From: Bacteroides acidifaciens
Lineage (GTDB): Bacteria; Bacteroidota; Bacteroidia; Bacteroidales; Bacteroidaceae
Reading direction: 5' to 3'
DNA: 64,000 nucleotides
NCBI RefSeq assembly: GCF_903181435.1
Contig: NZ_CAEUHO010000001.1
Span: forward strand, 2,855,889-2,919,888
Both the position numbers and the translations under genes were made by a program. How positions within the stretch are numbered: position 1 is the first letter of the stretch; each line of letters opens with the position of its first letter. The notes beneath the pieces were generated by a model, which saw nothing but the letters and a program-made list of their open reading frames with translations, was not told the DNA's origin and ran no database searches. Below are positions 14,853 through 23,694 of the stretch, piece after piece.

Positions 14853-17801
14853 TTAGTATTCTCTAACAGGTAATATGGCATTGCAGTCGGACGTTCCGTC
14901 ATAGTATCTTACGCAGATATGAGGTTGCGCGTTTTCGCCAAAACCAAAGTGGAGTGCACTCGCCCTACCAGTTGTCCAGTGCAAATCCGCCATCCAATAG
15001 ACTCCTCTCAAAGCAGTATCGTAAATCTTAGGTGATTGCTGGTTTTCCCATCTATGTACGTTTGAGAATCCGGTGGAGGGTAAGAAAATGGTTTCCCAAT
15101 CTTGTGCACCTCTTCTGACTCTGAATCTTGCACCATACTCTTTTATATATTCAGCTTGACTACGAATCTGCGCATTCCAGTAGCTAAGGTCGCCGTATGT
15201 CATGTCGCTCATTCCTGATGTCAGGAACTGTTCAAAGGCTCTTCCCGGAGGCACTGCGTATCCTCTTGGCGAAGGGTCATAAATTGTCTTCACAACTCTA
15301 CCCGCAGAAGCATCATCATTCAATAACGGGTTGTTGTTCCATCTGTTGCGGTATTTATCGCTCTCCCAGTACCATGGCCATTGTCCCTGCCCGTTTGTGC
15401 CACTTGGGGCATATATTTCTTCGGGGTATTGCAGGACTTCCCACGTGTTAACGTATTTTAGTAGTACCTTGAAAAATTTACTTGAAAATCTATTCCCCCA
15501 ATAGACTGTCTTCTGAGGAACTGGGGTCAAGTAGCTCGAGCTATCTACGTATGTACCACCAGGGATGGGTATAGGACGTCCCCACTGATAAATGAGAGTA
15601 TTGCCGGGCTTTCGTTCGCGGAACTCCTGACGTTGCAGCGTGATTATTTTTTCAGTCCCTATCCTCGAGGTGAAACGTAGCTTTATGGTACGACGACTGT
15701 ATGTCCTTGAGTCGCCTGTGCAATGACCCAACGGCATTCCCATCATCCGATAAGAGTTGTTGCTGTTGTCATAGATCGTGATATCCGAAAGAGGATTTCC
15801 ATAATCATTATGTTTATCCTCCAGACCATAGGGAGTAACCCAAATATGCCAAGACCAAAGGATTTCACCATTATAGGAAAGCGCAGAAATTACAGCGTTT
15901 CCCTGCTTTATGTTATTTGGATTCACATAGAATTTTATATAAGTTCCCAGATGGTATTGAACATTGGTTACCAGATTAGGTGCGTCCTGCCAGAATAATT
16001 CAACGTCTCGTAACGCTGCGCTGTTATTATGTATCAACGCCTGTTTTACAGGAGCATTCGTAGCATCCCTCAAAGGATTTCTGATACTAGCGTGGGTCTG
16101 TTGGGGAATGTAGGACCTGGTGTTTAAAGAGCCATTTTTGAAAGAATTGCCAAATTTTATTGGGAACATATACCAGCCAGGTCCGTTGACGATATAGCAG
16201 TTTGCCGTTGACTCAGCCTCCCTCCCTCCTAAAGTGGAAAGATCATAAGGAGCGTTCTGAGTACCAACCGACGGCCGATATTGAAGAGTTTCATCCTCGA
16301 TGTTGTACCATTGTCTTTCCACTACATACTTCGCACTTGCAGTAATTTTACCCTTCGTGCCATCATTTCCAGCCGGAATCACCTTGGTTAGTCCAAACGT
16401 ATTCAAGATATTGCTGGAGCCTGCTATGGTCGGATCAAGCCAAGTCTTGCCATCATCCGTCGAGTACTCATAGTTCCAGTCGACTGCTGTTTTTTCGTTC
16501 GGTTTTCCTCTAGGGTTGCTGTAGCAGCGAACACCAATATCTTGCGTCGAAAGGTTGAAGTCAAGGTTGTAGATACCTCCCGTATTATCCACCTCAAAGG
16601 TATAGTCCCATTCAGGATTAGGTACGCTTTCAGAGTTGGAAATAGTATATGTGTAGGTATTGTTCTGGAACCAACCGGCCGTAGTAGGTGAGGTAAGGTC
16701 GAGCGTGAAAGTACGATCTTGCGTTTGGTTTTTCGGACGGAAAACTATTTCCAGTCGTATCTGATCACCGCCTTTATTGACATTTTGCGGAATCATGAAA
16801 AAGTAGCCGCCATCGATAAGGTCGGTGTTCGCCGTGATAGTCTTCCCGGTAGCGTTTTGATACAGGGTGATCGTTCCTTTGTTGCGACGAGCTAAAATGT
16901 TGTTTGATGTAGCACTTTGGGGATTGTAATCCGCTTCCATATATGCGTTCAGAATCTTGAGGCTTTTCAAAGTGCCTTCGAAAAAATTCGTACCATGTGT
17001 CTTGATTCTGATTGCAGCCAAGATGTGCTTGAATGTCAGGCTCACGGGCTGGCCGTTATTACGCGCAGGGACGTCAGAGTATGCATACACCACGTCCTGC
17101 GAATCAGTAGGCCTGATGGTCGCTTTTTGTGAGAGTGTTAATACAGGTCCTGGCTGATTCGTTTCTTTTTTGGCGGTTATGGTGAAGTTGGTGTTTCCGA
17201 TCGCAGTACTATGCGGCGCATAAGCGTAGAATCTCACCCTGCCTGTGGTGGGCCATGTGACACCTGTCGCCCAGCTCTTGCCTTGCTCTACCTTGAGGTT
17301 ATTCATTAAGTCGAAGTTCTTCGACGCATCAAAGGCTCCATCATAAGACACTGCGAACATACCGAATGTGCTGTGGAAGTTCGTTCCGTCTACCTTGACA
17401 CCACGCGTAGCCGGTGAGTTTTCAGGTTCTTCCGTTCCTGCCAATCTTGCTGCTTCTACAGCTCTTGCCATTTCTTCCTGCATCTCTTCCGTCATTCTTT
17501 CACAGTCGATTCCGTTGCTAACGTGCGTATGCAGGTAGAGAGGCTCCCCGTCCGGAGTCTCATAGTCCAGCTTCACCACGGAGGCGCTGTCTGCACTTGG
17601 TCCGTCTACAGCAGAACGGGTCTGCGACAAATCATCCCAGCCGTCAGTCTGTTGCACAGGATTGAAACAGATGGTATCCCAGTTAGGGCGACCCTCCATG
17701 ATCTCATCGTCATCACAGGCGGCAAACAACATGACTGCTATGAATGCCCCCGCCATACAAAAACGATTCAGCGAGTGTAAAAAGATTCTTCTCTTATTCA
17801 T
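14853..17801 (-). CDS. Large fimbrillin-family lipoprotein, probable tip or minor fimbrial subunit
   Basis: About 982 residues with lipobox LFAAC (Cys about 29). The ATG at 17801 is preferred to a TTG four codons upstream. The N-terminal ~400 residues follow the fimbrillin (Mfa/FimA-like) pattern: SPATRG followed by FGMFAVSYDGAF, RFYAYAPHS and a VSLTFKHILAAIRIK strand. The C-terminal third ends HFGFGENAQPHICVRYYDG...NAILPVREY, like the FISUMP-type domain that ends many Bacteroides surface lipoproteins. Size and position after the main fimbrillin suggest a tip adhesin. Exported as a lipoprotein; polymerisation by protease-assisted strand exchange is known for this fimbria class. Confidence 0.82.
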   Translation of the reverse strand: MNKRRIFLHSLNRFCMAGAFIAVMLFAACDDDEIMEGRPNWDTICFNPVQQTDGWDDLSQTRSAVDGPSADSASVVKLDYETPDGEPLYLHTHVSNGIDCERMTEEMQEEMARAVEAARLAGTEEPENSPATRGVKVDGTNFHSTFGMFAVSYDGAFDASKNFDLMNNLKVEQGKSWATGVTWPTTGRVRFYAYAPHSTAIGNTNFTITAKKETNQPGPVLTLSQKATIRPTDSQDVVYAYSDVPARNNGQPVSLTFKHILAAIRIKTHGTNFFEGTLKSLKILNAYMEADYNPQSATSNNILARRNKGTITLYQNATGKTITANTDLIDGGYFFMIPQNVNKGGDQIRLEIVFRPKNQTQDRTFTLDLTSPTTAGWFQNNTYTYTISNSESVPNPEWDYTFEVDNTGGIYNLDFNLSTQDIGVRCYSNPRGKPNEKTAVDWNYEYSTDDGKTWLDPTIAGSSNILNTFGLTKVIPAGNDGTKGKITASAKYVVERQWYNIEDETLQYRPSVGTQNAPYDLSTLGGREAESTANCYIVNGPGWYMFPIKFGNSFKNGSLNTRSYIPQQTHASIRNPLRDATNAPVKQALIHNNSAALRDVELFWQDAPNLVTNVQYHLGTYIKFYVNPNNIKQGNAVISALSYNGEILWSWHIWVTPYGLEDKHNDYGNPLSDITIYDNSNNSYRMMGMPLGHCTGDSRTYSRRTIKLRFTSRIGTEKIITLQRQEFRERKPGNTLIYQWGRPIPIPGGTYVDSSSYLTPVPQKTVYWGNRFSSKFFKVLLKYVNTWEVLQYPEEIYAPSGTNGQGQWPWYWESDKYRNRWNNNPLLNDDASAGRVVKTIYDPSPRGYAVPPGRAFEQFLTSGMSDMTYGDLSYWNAQIRSQAEYIKEYGARFRVRRGAQDWETIFLPSTGFSNVHRWENQQSPKIYDTALRGVYWMADLHWTTGRASALHFGFGENAQPHICVRYYDGTSDCNAILPVREY

Positions 17802-18130
17802 ACGTTGTATCAATTATTATAATTATTGTTTTCATTCTGATGGCACACCGGTATAGCGGCGGCTCGGGTGTCAAGCAGACAACATGCAGGGATGCTGGCG
17901 GCTCGAATGCCAAGCAGATGGTGCTGCTTGGCGGCAGCTTCAAAATATATCCGCTGCCTGTAGTAGTAACCGGGAAGGGACAGAACGTCCGGCTTTCACC
18001 TCGGTACGCTCCCCAAATGGACTCGCAGAAACGATATACCTATGTCATCGAGACCTTTCCGCAACCCCATAGTCGGTCCAACCCCGCCCGGTCTAAAATT
18101 GCTTAAGATTATTTACTTTAAATGTATGGA
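17802..18130. other. Spacer between the two fimbrillin genes, with a hairpin and near-repeats
   Basis: A 9-bp perfect stem, GCCAAGCAG (17909-17917) with CTGCTTGGC (17924-17932), sits in a GC-rich stretch. GCGGCTCG followed by CAAGCAGA occurs twice (around 17860-17880 and 17899-17917). No T tract follows the stem on the minus strand, so it looks like an RNA-processing or attenuation element rather than a full terminator. Confidence 0.4.
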
Positions 18131-19378
18131 TTACATAGGCATCGTGGTGTTACCGCCCTCTGTCCACGGTTCAACAGAAACCTCGAAGTTGATCTGACCA
18201 CCTTCATGCTCTTCTCCACCGTCACCACCATCTGGTAGTTCAATATCCGGGTCAACCGGAGTAGTCGGGTCAACAGCACCGGAACCGTTAGTAAAATCGA
18301 GTAGGAAAGTATACTTCATGCCTTGCTCCAACTTAAATGAAATAGGAATCATTGCCAGACCGTATTTATTTTCTGAACCTACAATATATTTTATATTACC
18401 ACTTGTATCAGTCATAGTTACCTTACAAATAACGGAAAGATATGTTCCCTTAGGAGCATTTGTTGGATCGTATTTAGTTGTACCTTGCTCTTGAGCAGAC
18501 TCAACTGTCGGGAACAGCATGAATGACTCGGCTTCAGGCAGGACTGATTTCCAGCTAGCATCCAAAGTAGTAGGTATTGCGTTCTCATGCCAACGAATCC
18601 AAGCGTCTCCTGAAGGATCAGTTCCCTCCTTCTCATGAGACCATGTACCGGTAAAATTAGAATGTGCCGTGCCTTCTGGTACATCTGCAACATTATACAC
18701 CCAAGTTCCATATTGGTACAGACCTTTTATACGCGCACCCAGCACTTCCACTGTTCGACCATTACCATGTTTGTCGTTCTTAGCTTGTATTTCAACCTTT
18801 GATAAAAGGTGCTTAAAATTTAGTTTTACGGCACCATCTCCCTCTTTACCCTCATAGAAAGCGGCACAGATATCATGCATCGGATGATCTTTTGTAACTG
18901 TTGCTCCATCACCATTATATTGTGTATATTTGCCATCAGCGTCCATGTAATGTGGACCATTATGGATTTGCGCGTCCTTGAGGAATGGATATTTGTTGCC
19001 TGTAACTCCTTCATCACCTGCAACTGGTTCCTTGAAGTAGGCATTTGACGAGCCGTGAACTGCGAAAAATCTCAAAGCTTTGTCTTTCTTCTTCCAATTG
19101 TAAATTCTGTCTGTTACCCAGTTACCATCTACTTTATTCACATTTTCAGGACCAAAGTAGTGTTTATTCTCCCAGTCATAGCAGACAACCTTGAACGTAG
19201 ATATGTTGTCTCCAGTAGTCGTATTGTTACGCGTGACAGGCGCTTTGTCCAAGATAGTTCTAAAAGTGATAGCACTACCGTTGCTATCAAGAGCAGAAGA
19301 ATCGTTGATAACCTCATCCTGAGAACAGGAAGTCATTGCAATGGCTGCTAAAGCCGCTAAATAAAAACTTTTTTTCAT
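18131..19378 (-). CDS. Fimbrillin-family lipoprotein, probable major fimbrial subunit
   Basis: 415 residues from the ATG at 19378; an in-frame ATG four codons upstream is less natural before the signal MKKSFYLAALAAIAMTSC. The lipobox Cys is at about residue 18. Fimbrillin pattern: AITFRTILDKAPVTRN near the N-terminus (the kind of Arg-containing site cut by gingipain-like proteases in this class), RFFAVHGSSN, and VKLNFKHLLSKVEIQAK. It ends with a strand-rich acidic tail (INFEVSVEPWTEGGN), as in polymerising subunits. Fourth structural gene after DUF3575 and DUF5119. Major-subunit status is inferred from size and order. Confidence 0.85.
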   Translation of the reverse strand: MKKSFYLAALAAIAMTSCSQDEVINDSSALDSNGSAITFRTILDKAPVTRNNTTTGDNISTFKVVCYDWENKHYFGPENVNKVDGNWVTDRIYNWKKKDKALRFFAVHGSSNAYFKEPVAGDEGVTGNKYPFLKDAQIHNGPHYMDADGKYTQYNGDGATVTKDHPMHDICAAFYEGKEGDGAVKLNFKHLLSKVEIQAKNDKHGNGRTVEVLGARIKGLYQYGTWVYNVADVPEGTAHSNFTGTWSHEKEGTDPSGDAWIRWHENAIPTTLDASWKSVLPEAESFMLFPTVESAQEQGTTKYDPTNAPKGTYLSVICKVTMTDTSGNIKYIVGSENKYGLAMIPISFKLEQGMKYTFLLDFTNGSGAVDPTTPVDPDIELPDGGDGGEEHEGGQINFEVSVEPWTEGGNTTMPM

Positions 19379-19648
19379 ATTATAACACAAATAATTGTTT
19401 AAATCCGGTTTAAACGGATTGGGATTAAATAACTAATAATTTATCAAACATTTGTTTTAGTTTCTACCCATAGGTAGGTGATCCGATTGTGTGACTTGCG
19501 TCCAGATTCGTTGTCTGTCCGGATTCCGGCAAAAGTGGCGGAACGCTTGTCGTTCACATCCACAAGTTTCATTACGGCATTTTTTTTTCATACCTTTGAA
19601 AAAATTAATAATTAACTTATATATGATAGCTTGAAAATTGAATGCTTG
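19379..19648. other. Spacer upstream of the main fimbrillin gene
   Basis: About 270 bp with no gene. No minus-strand TAnnTTTG was seen; a plus-strand TACCTTTG at 19591-19598 faces away from any plus-strand gene and is probably chance. The stretch may be a long untranslated leader. Confidence 0.3.
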
Positions 19649-20599
19649 CTACATCGGGATCTCAATCTCATCACCGTCCATCCAGTCGCCCACGTCCGGG
19701 TTGAAACCGCCACCGTTTGTAATCGGCTTCGGAAGCTCCAGACCGTCAATCACGATCTCCACATTACATTGGTCGGTTGCCCCATGCACCTGGTCGGTGA
19801 CGTTGAACGTCTGATAGAATCTGCTGCCATCCGCCAATATGGCATAGATGGTCAGTTGGTGCGGATTATCCAACGTGGGGCAATGACCGAACACGTGGAA
19901 GTTTGACGTGATGGTGGATTCCATATCCGAGTTTCCTGGGAACGACATCGTCACCAGCTCCTTGGTAAGTTCGCCACTTCCTGCCAGCAGTCCGCCCGCC
20001 ATACTTGAAAGCGCCCCGCTTATGTCACGTGCATATTTCAGGTTGGTGACGTTAAGCACCTTTACCGTGTAGTTGCAGAGCTTTCTTTCAGGATAGAGCG
20101 TGATTTTATAGCTTTGGGTAGGGTCGGTGAGGTATATTCCCATCTCGCCGGCACTCCACAGCCTGTCGGGTGTGTATGCCGCACGCTCGTTTTCCGTACC
20201 TTCTGCTCTAGGCGGCTCACTTCCGCGCACTCCCAGGAAGGAAAGCAGCGAAGTAGTGACGGTACGCACTTCAAACGTCTCCCAGCGACCTGTGCCTTGA
20301 AGCTGGTTCGTCTCCGAGTCGCTGTTGATACCGACTACATTGTAGCGTCCCAGCGGCACGGAAATCTTGCCGCCATTCTTGCCTGCGAACTGAAAACGTT
20401 CGGCTGCTCCTCCTTCTTCGGGAACAAAGTATATGTCCATTGTCGTCGGATCAGCGTCAGGCGCGTTCTTCCAGTCGAAGACAACCTCCACATCCACAAA
20501 GTGACGATGGTCGTAGCACAGCTCTTTGTGCTCGCACGAGCTGAAAAGCAGTCCTGCCGTAAGCGACAATATACTTGCTATCCTTTTTATCTTTTTCAT
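19649..20599 (-). CDS. DUF5119-family lipoprotein (fimbrial anchor-like)
   Basis: The 316-residue protein has lipobox LLFSSC and the DUF5119 opening CEHKELCYDH directly after it, followed by VDVEVVFDWKNAPDADP. DUF5119 proteins precede fimbrillin genes in Bacteroides and are related to FimB/Mfa2-type anchors that fix the fimbria base to the outer membrane. The start overlaps the stop of the DUF3575 gene by 4 bp, so translation is coupled. Role inferred from family neighbourhood. Confidence 0.85.
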   Translation of the reverse strand: MKKIKRIASILSLTAGLLFSSCEHKELCYDHRHFVDVEVVFDWKNAPDADPTTMDIYFVPEEGGAAERFQFAGKNGGKISVPLGRYNVVGINSDSETNQLQGTGRWETFEVRTVTTSLLSFLGVRGSEPPRAEGTENERAAYTPDRLWSAGEMGIYLTDPTQSYKITLYPERKLCNYTVKVLNVTNLKYARDISGALSSMAGGLLAGSGELTKELVTMSFPGNSDMESTITSNFHVFGHCPTLDNPHQLTIYAILADGSRFYQTFNVTDQVHGATDQCNVEIVIDGLELPKPITNGGGFNPDVGDWMDGDEIEIPM

Positions 20600-22299
20600 T
20601 GTTTCCCTCCTTTCTTCTCATTGTAGTTACCGCGTCCTATCAGCCACACGAGGGATACTTCTGCCTTGGTGGGTCCGAACCAGTGGCGTTGCTTGGTCTG
20701 CTCCCATACGTAGTGTGTGTCAACAGGATTATATTTCCTGTATTCACCTGTCAGATAGCCTACACCGACACCGAAGTCGAGATTCAGCCTACGTGCAACA
20801 GGAAGCGAATAACCGTATTCGATACCCACGCCATAAGATGGCTTATCCAGCAACTTTCCGCCCGGCTTGCCACCCATGTAGCCTTTTCCTCCCAACTCTA
20901 CATCGTAGGTCAGTGCTTGCAGGTAGAGCCCGAGATGGTGACCCTCGAATGCTTTTTGTTTGGCGCGTTTGCCTAAATACTTGCGAACATCAAGTTCGCC
21001 ACCGTAAATTCTCCAGTAGTTGTGGGCACGGTCGTTTTTCCACCATGCGTGCATCCATGAAGCACCTATCGTCCAGCCACGACCCAAATAAAATTCTGCT
21101 CCTACATTAGGTACAAGCGCTGCGTCATAAAGCAGATTGCTCTTGACCGCCATCTGGAACGGCTTGCGCACACGTTCTTCCGCTTCCACCGATATTTTTC
21201 TCGCCATTGCAGCTGCTTCGGCTGCTTCAGCGGCAGCACGTTTTGCCTTCTCGGCTGCGGCACGTGCACGCTCCACGGCTTCATCGGCCTGTGCCTGTGT
21301 CTTGGCTACAACCGCTTCGGCATTCACCCTCGCCACATGGTCGGCAGGAACGTCGCCTATGACAGCAAGCACCTCCTCGGCATTGCGACGCGCTTCGGCT
21401 GCTTCCGCAAAGGCTTCATCGGCAGCTGCGATGGCTGCATCCGCTGCGTTCTGCGCCCTGTCTGCCGCCACCGAGGCACGGGTTGCCGCCGCAAGAATAA
21501 CGTCCGCCTGCTCCTGAGTGATTTTTTTGCCTTCTACAAACGTCTCTTTCGCTGCTGCTACCGCCTCAGCAGCGGCAGCCACGGCAATACCCGCCTCATG
21601 TTCCGCAAGTGCGGCTGCTGCAAGAGCCTTGTCGGCCGAAACATTCGCCTTGAACGAAAAGTCGGTAGCCTGAGCGATGCTCACACTATGATCGGGGATG
21701 GTATCGTACTCGCACACCACACTGACACTTGACCCACGCAGTTCGGGGAAAAAGTGCTTGAACATATAATTCCACGCCTTCCCTCCACGAAGCACACTCA
21801 ACTGTCGCTTACGACTGTCGACCACCTTTTTATTTTTGAATACCCACTCGGGGGTATTGTGCAGAATATTGAGAACCTCTTCTTTATAAGGCATCTGTGA
21901 GGCAGTCACCAATCTGATAAGCCCGTCCCAATCCACACCTTGAGAGTTTAATGAAACAAGAGAATCTGCTAGTGGGACTTCACGGATAAAATAATTCCGA
22001 ATAACCGTACCACGATCTAAACTCAAACGTTCATTGATACTACTGGACCCTTCCGGAGAAGCACCAGATTCCAGACGCAACTGACGGAAAACAATCGCAG
22101 TATCACCCCTAAGCTTTCTTAGCAACTCCACGGCACCCGACAGCGATGCCGCATTATTCCGGTACGACGGCTCCAGTTCTGAGCGCCCCGTTCGGAAATA
22201 AATTCTCGAGGATAGCGTATCAGCACACGAGAATTCCTGTCCCGAGACTGATTCCAAAGCGAGAATCATCACCATTAATACTACTAATACTTTTCTCAT
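20596..22299 (-). CDS. DUF3575 outer-membrane protein with an inserted Ala-rich coiled coil
   Basis: 567 residues: signal peptide (ALESVSGQ), then an N-terminal region of about 200 residues with an OmpA-like start (SRIYFRTGRSELEPSYRNN). A strongly Ala/Glu-rich segment follows from about 220 to 370 (AAAALAEHEA, AEAVAAAKE, AADRAQNAADAAIAAADEA), expected to be a long coiled coil. The C-terminal DUF3575 barrel begins at KPFQMAVKSNLLYDAALVPNVGAEF. DUF3575 genes typically head Bacteroides fimbrial operons. First gene of the operon; its start lies 40 bp from the left inverted repeat of the putative invertible segment. Confidence 0.87.
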   Translation of the reverse strand: MRKVLVVLMVMILALESVSGQEFSCADTLSSRIYFRTGRSELEPSYRNNAASLSGAVELLRKLRGDTAIVFRQLRLESGASPEGSSSINERLSLDRGTVIRNYFIREVPLADSLVSLNSQGVDWDGLIRLVTASQMPYKEEVLNILHNTPEWVFKNKKVVDSRKRQLSVLRGGKAWNYMFKHFFPELRGSSVSVVCEYDTIPDHSVSIAQATDFSFKANVSADKALAAAALAEHEAGIAVAAAAEAVAAAKETFVEGKKITQEQADVILAAATRASVAADRAQNAADAAIAAADEAFAEAAEARRNAEEVLAVIGDVPADHVARVNAEAVVAKTQAQADEAVERARAAAEKAKRAAAEAAEAAAMARKISVEAEERVRKPFQMAVKSNLLYDAALVPNVGAEFYLGRGWTIGASWMHAWWKNDRAHNYWRIYGGELDVRKYLGKRAKQKAFEGHHLGLYLQALTYDVELGGKGYMGGKPGGKLLDKPSYGVGIEYGYSLPVARRLNLDFGVGVGYLTGEYRKYNPVDTHYVWEQTKQRHWFGPTKAEVSLVWLIGRGNYNEKKGGKQ

Positions 22300-22339
22300 T
22301 TATAATATTATCTAATTTATTTCTTTAATATATATACTG

Positions 22340-22361
22340 CTCTATTCTATATAGAGCGGCA
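22340..22361. repeat. Left inverted repeat of a putative invertible segment
   Basis: 22 bp, starting CTCTATTCTATA and ending GAGCGGCA. The exact reverse complement is found at 23608-23629. It lies between the fimbrial operon start (22299) and the AraC gene. Confidence 0.9.
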
Positions 22362-22552
22362 AAACGAACATTTGTTTATAATCCACTGATTTACAAAAAC
22401 TTGCTTATTAACTGAAGAGTTGTTTGTTTCATTACTATGACAAACTAATAAAAAAATGTTTTTTTTACATATAATAGCATGTTATTTAGCTGTTTATGTG
22501 GGAAAATGCTGAAACAATGCTGAAACAATTAAAGACATAAAATAATAAACTT

Positions 22553-23440
22553 ATGGATAAGAACCATTCATTACATTATTTCACAGAACATCGTAATTGT
22601 AAACATTATCTTTCTAAGGTGAATACCGGATTTGTTTACAGAGAGTTTGAGGCGGAGACGGAGTTTGTACTGGATAGCTCCACTCATCACTTGCTTATTT
22701 TTATGGAGGGCAGTTGCTTCATTGATTGTAACCGTTTTACAAACAGACTTTTCTCCGGCGGAGAGATGGTGTTAATACCAATGTCGGCAACGTTTGTCGG
22801 AAAGGTTGAGAAGCGGTTGCGCTTCATAGATATGTGTTTTGAAACACCTTTAAGTTATTGTGACAAGATGGTAATACAGAGTTACTCTCATTTCAGATCA
22901 AAGATATGCTATACTTTCCGTTCCTTGCCGGTGCGCAAACCTTTACCGGAGTTTTGCAACATGTTGGCATACTGTCTGGACAGCGGTTTTTCTTGCGAAC
23001 AGTTCCATGAAATGAAACACAGAGAATTATTCTTTTATTTGAGGGGATATTACTCAAAGGAGGAAATAACCGAACTGCTATACCCGATAGTGGACCGATC
23101 AATGGATTTCAAAGTTTTCGTGTGCAAGAACTTCAGCAGGGTGGATTCACTTGATGAGCTTGTCAAACTTTCTAATATGAGCAAGAGGACTTTTTTTCGT
23201 AAATTCAAGGCTGCATTTAATACAACTGCATATCAGTGGATGCTGAAACAAACGGTGAATACTATCATAGATGAATTCTCAAAACCGGATGCTGTTCTCA
23301 ATGAAGTAGCCGAAAGACTAGGCTTCCATTCAATAAGCAACTTTAGTAATTTCTGTAAACGGAATACTGGCTATACACCGACGGAACTTATACAAAAATG
23401 CCGAAACAATGAGATTGTGAAAGAAGATATAGGATGCTAA
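22553..23440 (+). CDS. AraC-family transcriptional regulator
   Basis: 295 residues: an N-terminal cupin-like sensing region (HLLIFMEGSCFIDCNRF, GGEMVLIPMSATFVG) and a C-terminal AraC double helix-turn-helix from about residue 190 (VDSLDELVKLSNMSKRTFFRKFKAAF; then LNEVAERLGFHSISNFSNFCKRNTGYTPTELI). It lies wholly inside the inverted-repeat segment, divergent from the fimbrial operon in this assembly. It is a good candidate activator of the fimbrial genes. No consensus promoter is seen upstream in the present orientation. Confidence 0.92.
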   Translation: MDKNHSLHYFTEHRNCKHYLSKVNTGFVYREFEAETEFVLDSSTHHLLIFMEGSCFIDCNRFTNRLFSGGEMVLIPMSATFVGKVEKRLRFIDMCFETPLSYCDKMVIQSYSHFRSKICYTFRSLPVRKPLPEFCNMLAYCLDSGFSCEQFHEMKHRELFFYLRGYYSKEEITELLYPIVDRSMDFKVFVCKNFSRVDSLDELVKLSNMSKRTFFRKFKAAFNTTAYQWMLKQTVNTIIDEFSKPDAVLNEVAERLGFHSISNFSNFCKRNTGYTPTELIQKCRNNEIVKEDIGC

Positions 23441-23457
23441 GGGTTAGTAAAATATGC

Positions 23458-23495
23458 GGGATTTATTCCCAAATCAGTGAGAAGGAATAAATCCC
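23458..23495 (+). terminator. Strong hairpin after the AraC gene
   Basis: A 12-bp perfect stem, GGGATTTATTCC (23458-23469) with GGAATAAATCCC (23484-23495), lies 17 bp after the AraC stop. The T tract is lacking, so termination strength is uncertain. Confidence 0.6.
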
Positions 23496-23560
23496 AAAAT
23501 GGCAATATTTATAAAGTGAAAATGTCTCTTTTTTGCAACTGATAATTGAAAAAAAACATC

Positions 23561-23568
23561 TATCTTTG
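23561..23568 (+). promoter_or_regulatory. -7 element at the right end of the invertible segment, pointing outward
   Basis: TATCTTTG, with a TTTG at 23532-23535 (25 bp spacing, longer than the usual 19-21). It reads right, toward the 3' end of the recombinase gene, where there is no plus-strand gene. After inversion it would lie about 95 nt upstream of the DUF3575 start and drive the fimbrial operon. Confidence 0.6.
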
Positions 23569-23607
23569 CAGCCGGAATGATAAACAAATGGAAGCCGTTT
23601 TCCCACA

Positions 23608-23629
23608 TGCCGCTCTATATAGAATAGAG
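23608..23629. repeat. Right inverted repeat of the putative invertible segment
   Basis: 22 bp, starting TGCCGCTC and ending GAATAGAG. Exact reverse complement of 22340-22361. Confidence 0.9.
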
Positions 23630-23636
23630 TTGGATG

Positions 23637-23644
23637 CAAAATTA
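23637..23644 (-). promoter_or_regulatory. -7 element just outside the right repeat, pointing into the segment
   Basis: On the minus strand this reads TAATTTTG. A transcript would start at about the repeat edge. In the present orientation it would run antisense to the AraC gene; in the flipped orientation it would run in the sense direction. No -33 TTTG was seen. Confidence 0.4.
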
Positions 23645-23694
23645 GTATTTTTTGCTTTTGTAGTCAAGACCCGTTCCTGAAAATTCGTGTTAAA

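Larger units (their letters stand above)
22362..23607. other. Putative invertible DNA segment carrying an AraC-type gene
   Basis: 1246 bp between perfect 22-bp inverted repeats, next to a tyrosine recombinase gene (23695-24903) and an operon for surface fimbriae. That is the usual layout of Bacteroides phase-variable loci. In the present orientation no TAnnTTTG element points toward the fimbrial operon, while one near the right end (23561-23568) points away from it. Inversion is inferred, not shown. Confidence 0.75.

Noticed and set aside
19591..19598. Plus-strand promoter motif TACCTTTG
   Set aside because: No plus-strand gene follows; probably chance in AT-rich spacer.
22340..23629. Insertion sequence with terminal inverted repeats
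   Set aside because: The enclosed gene is an AraC-type regulator, not a transposase, and no flanking target duplication was seen.
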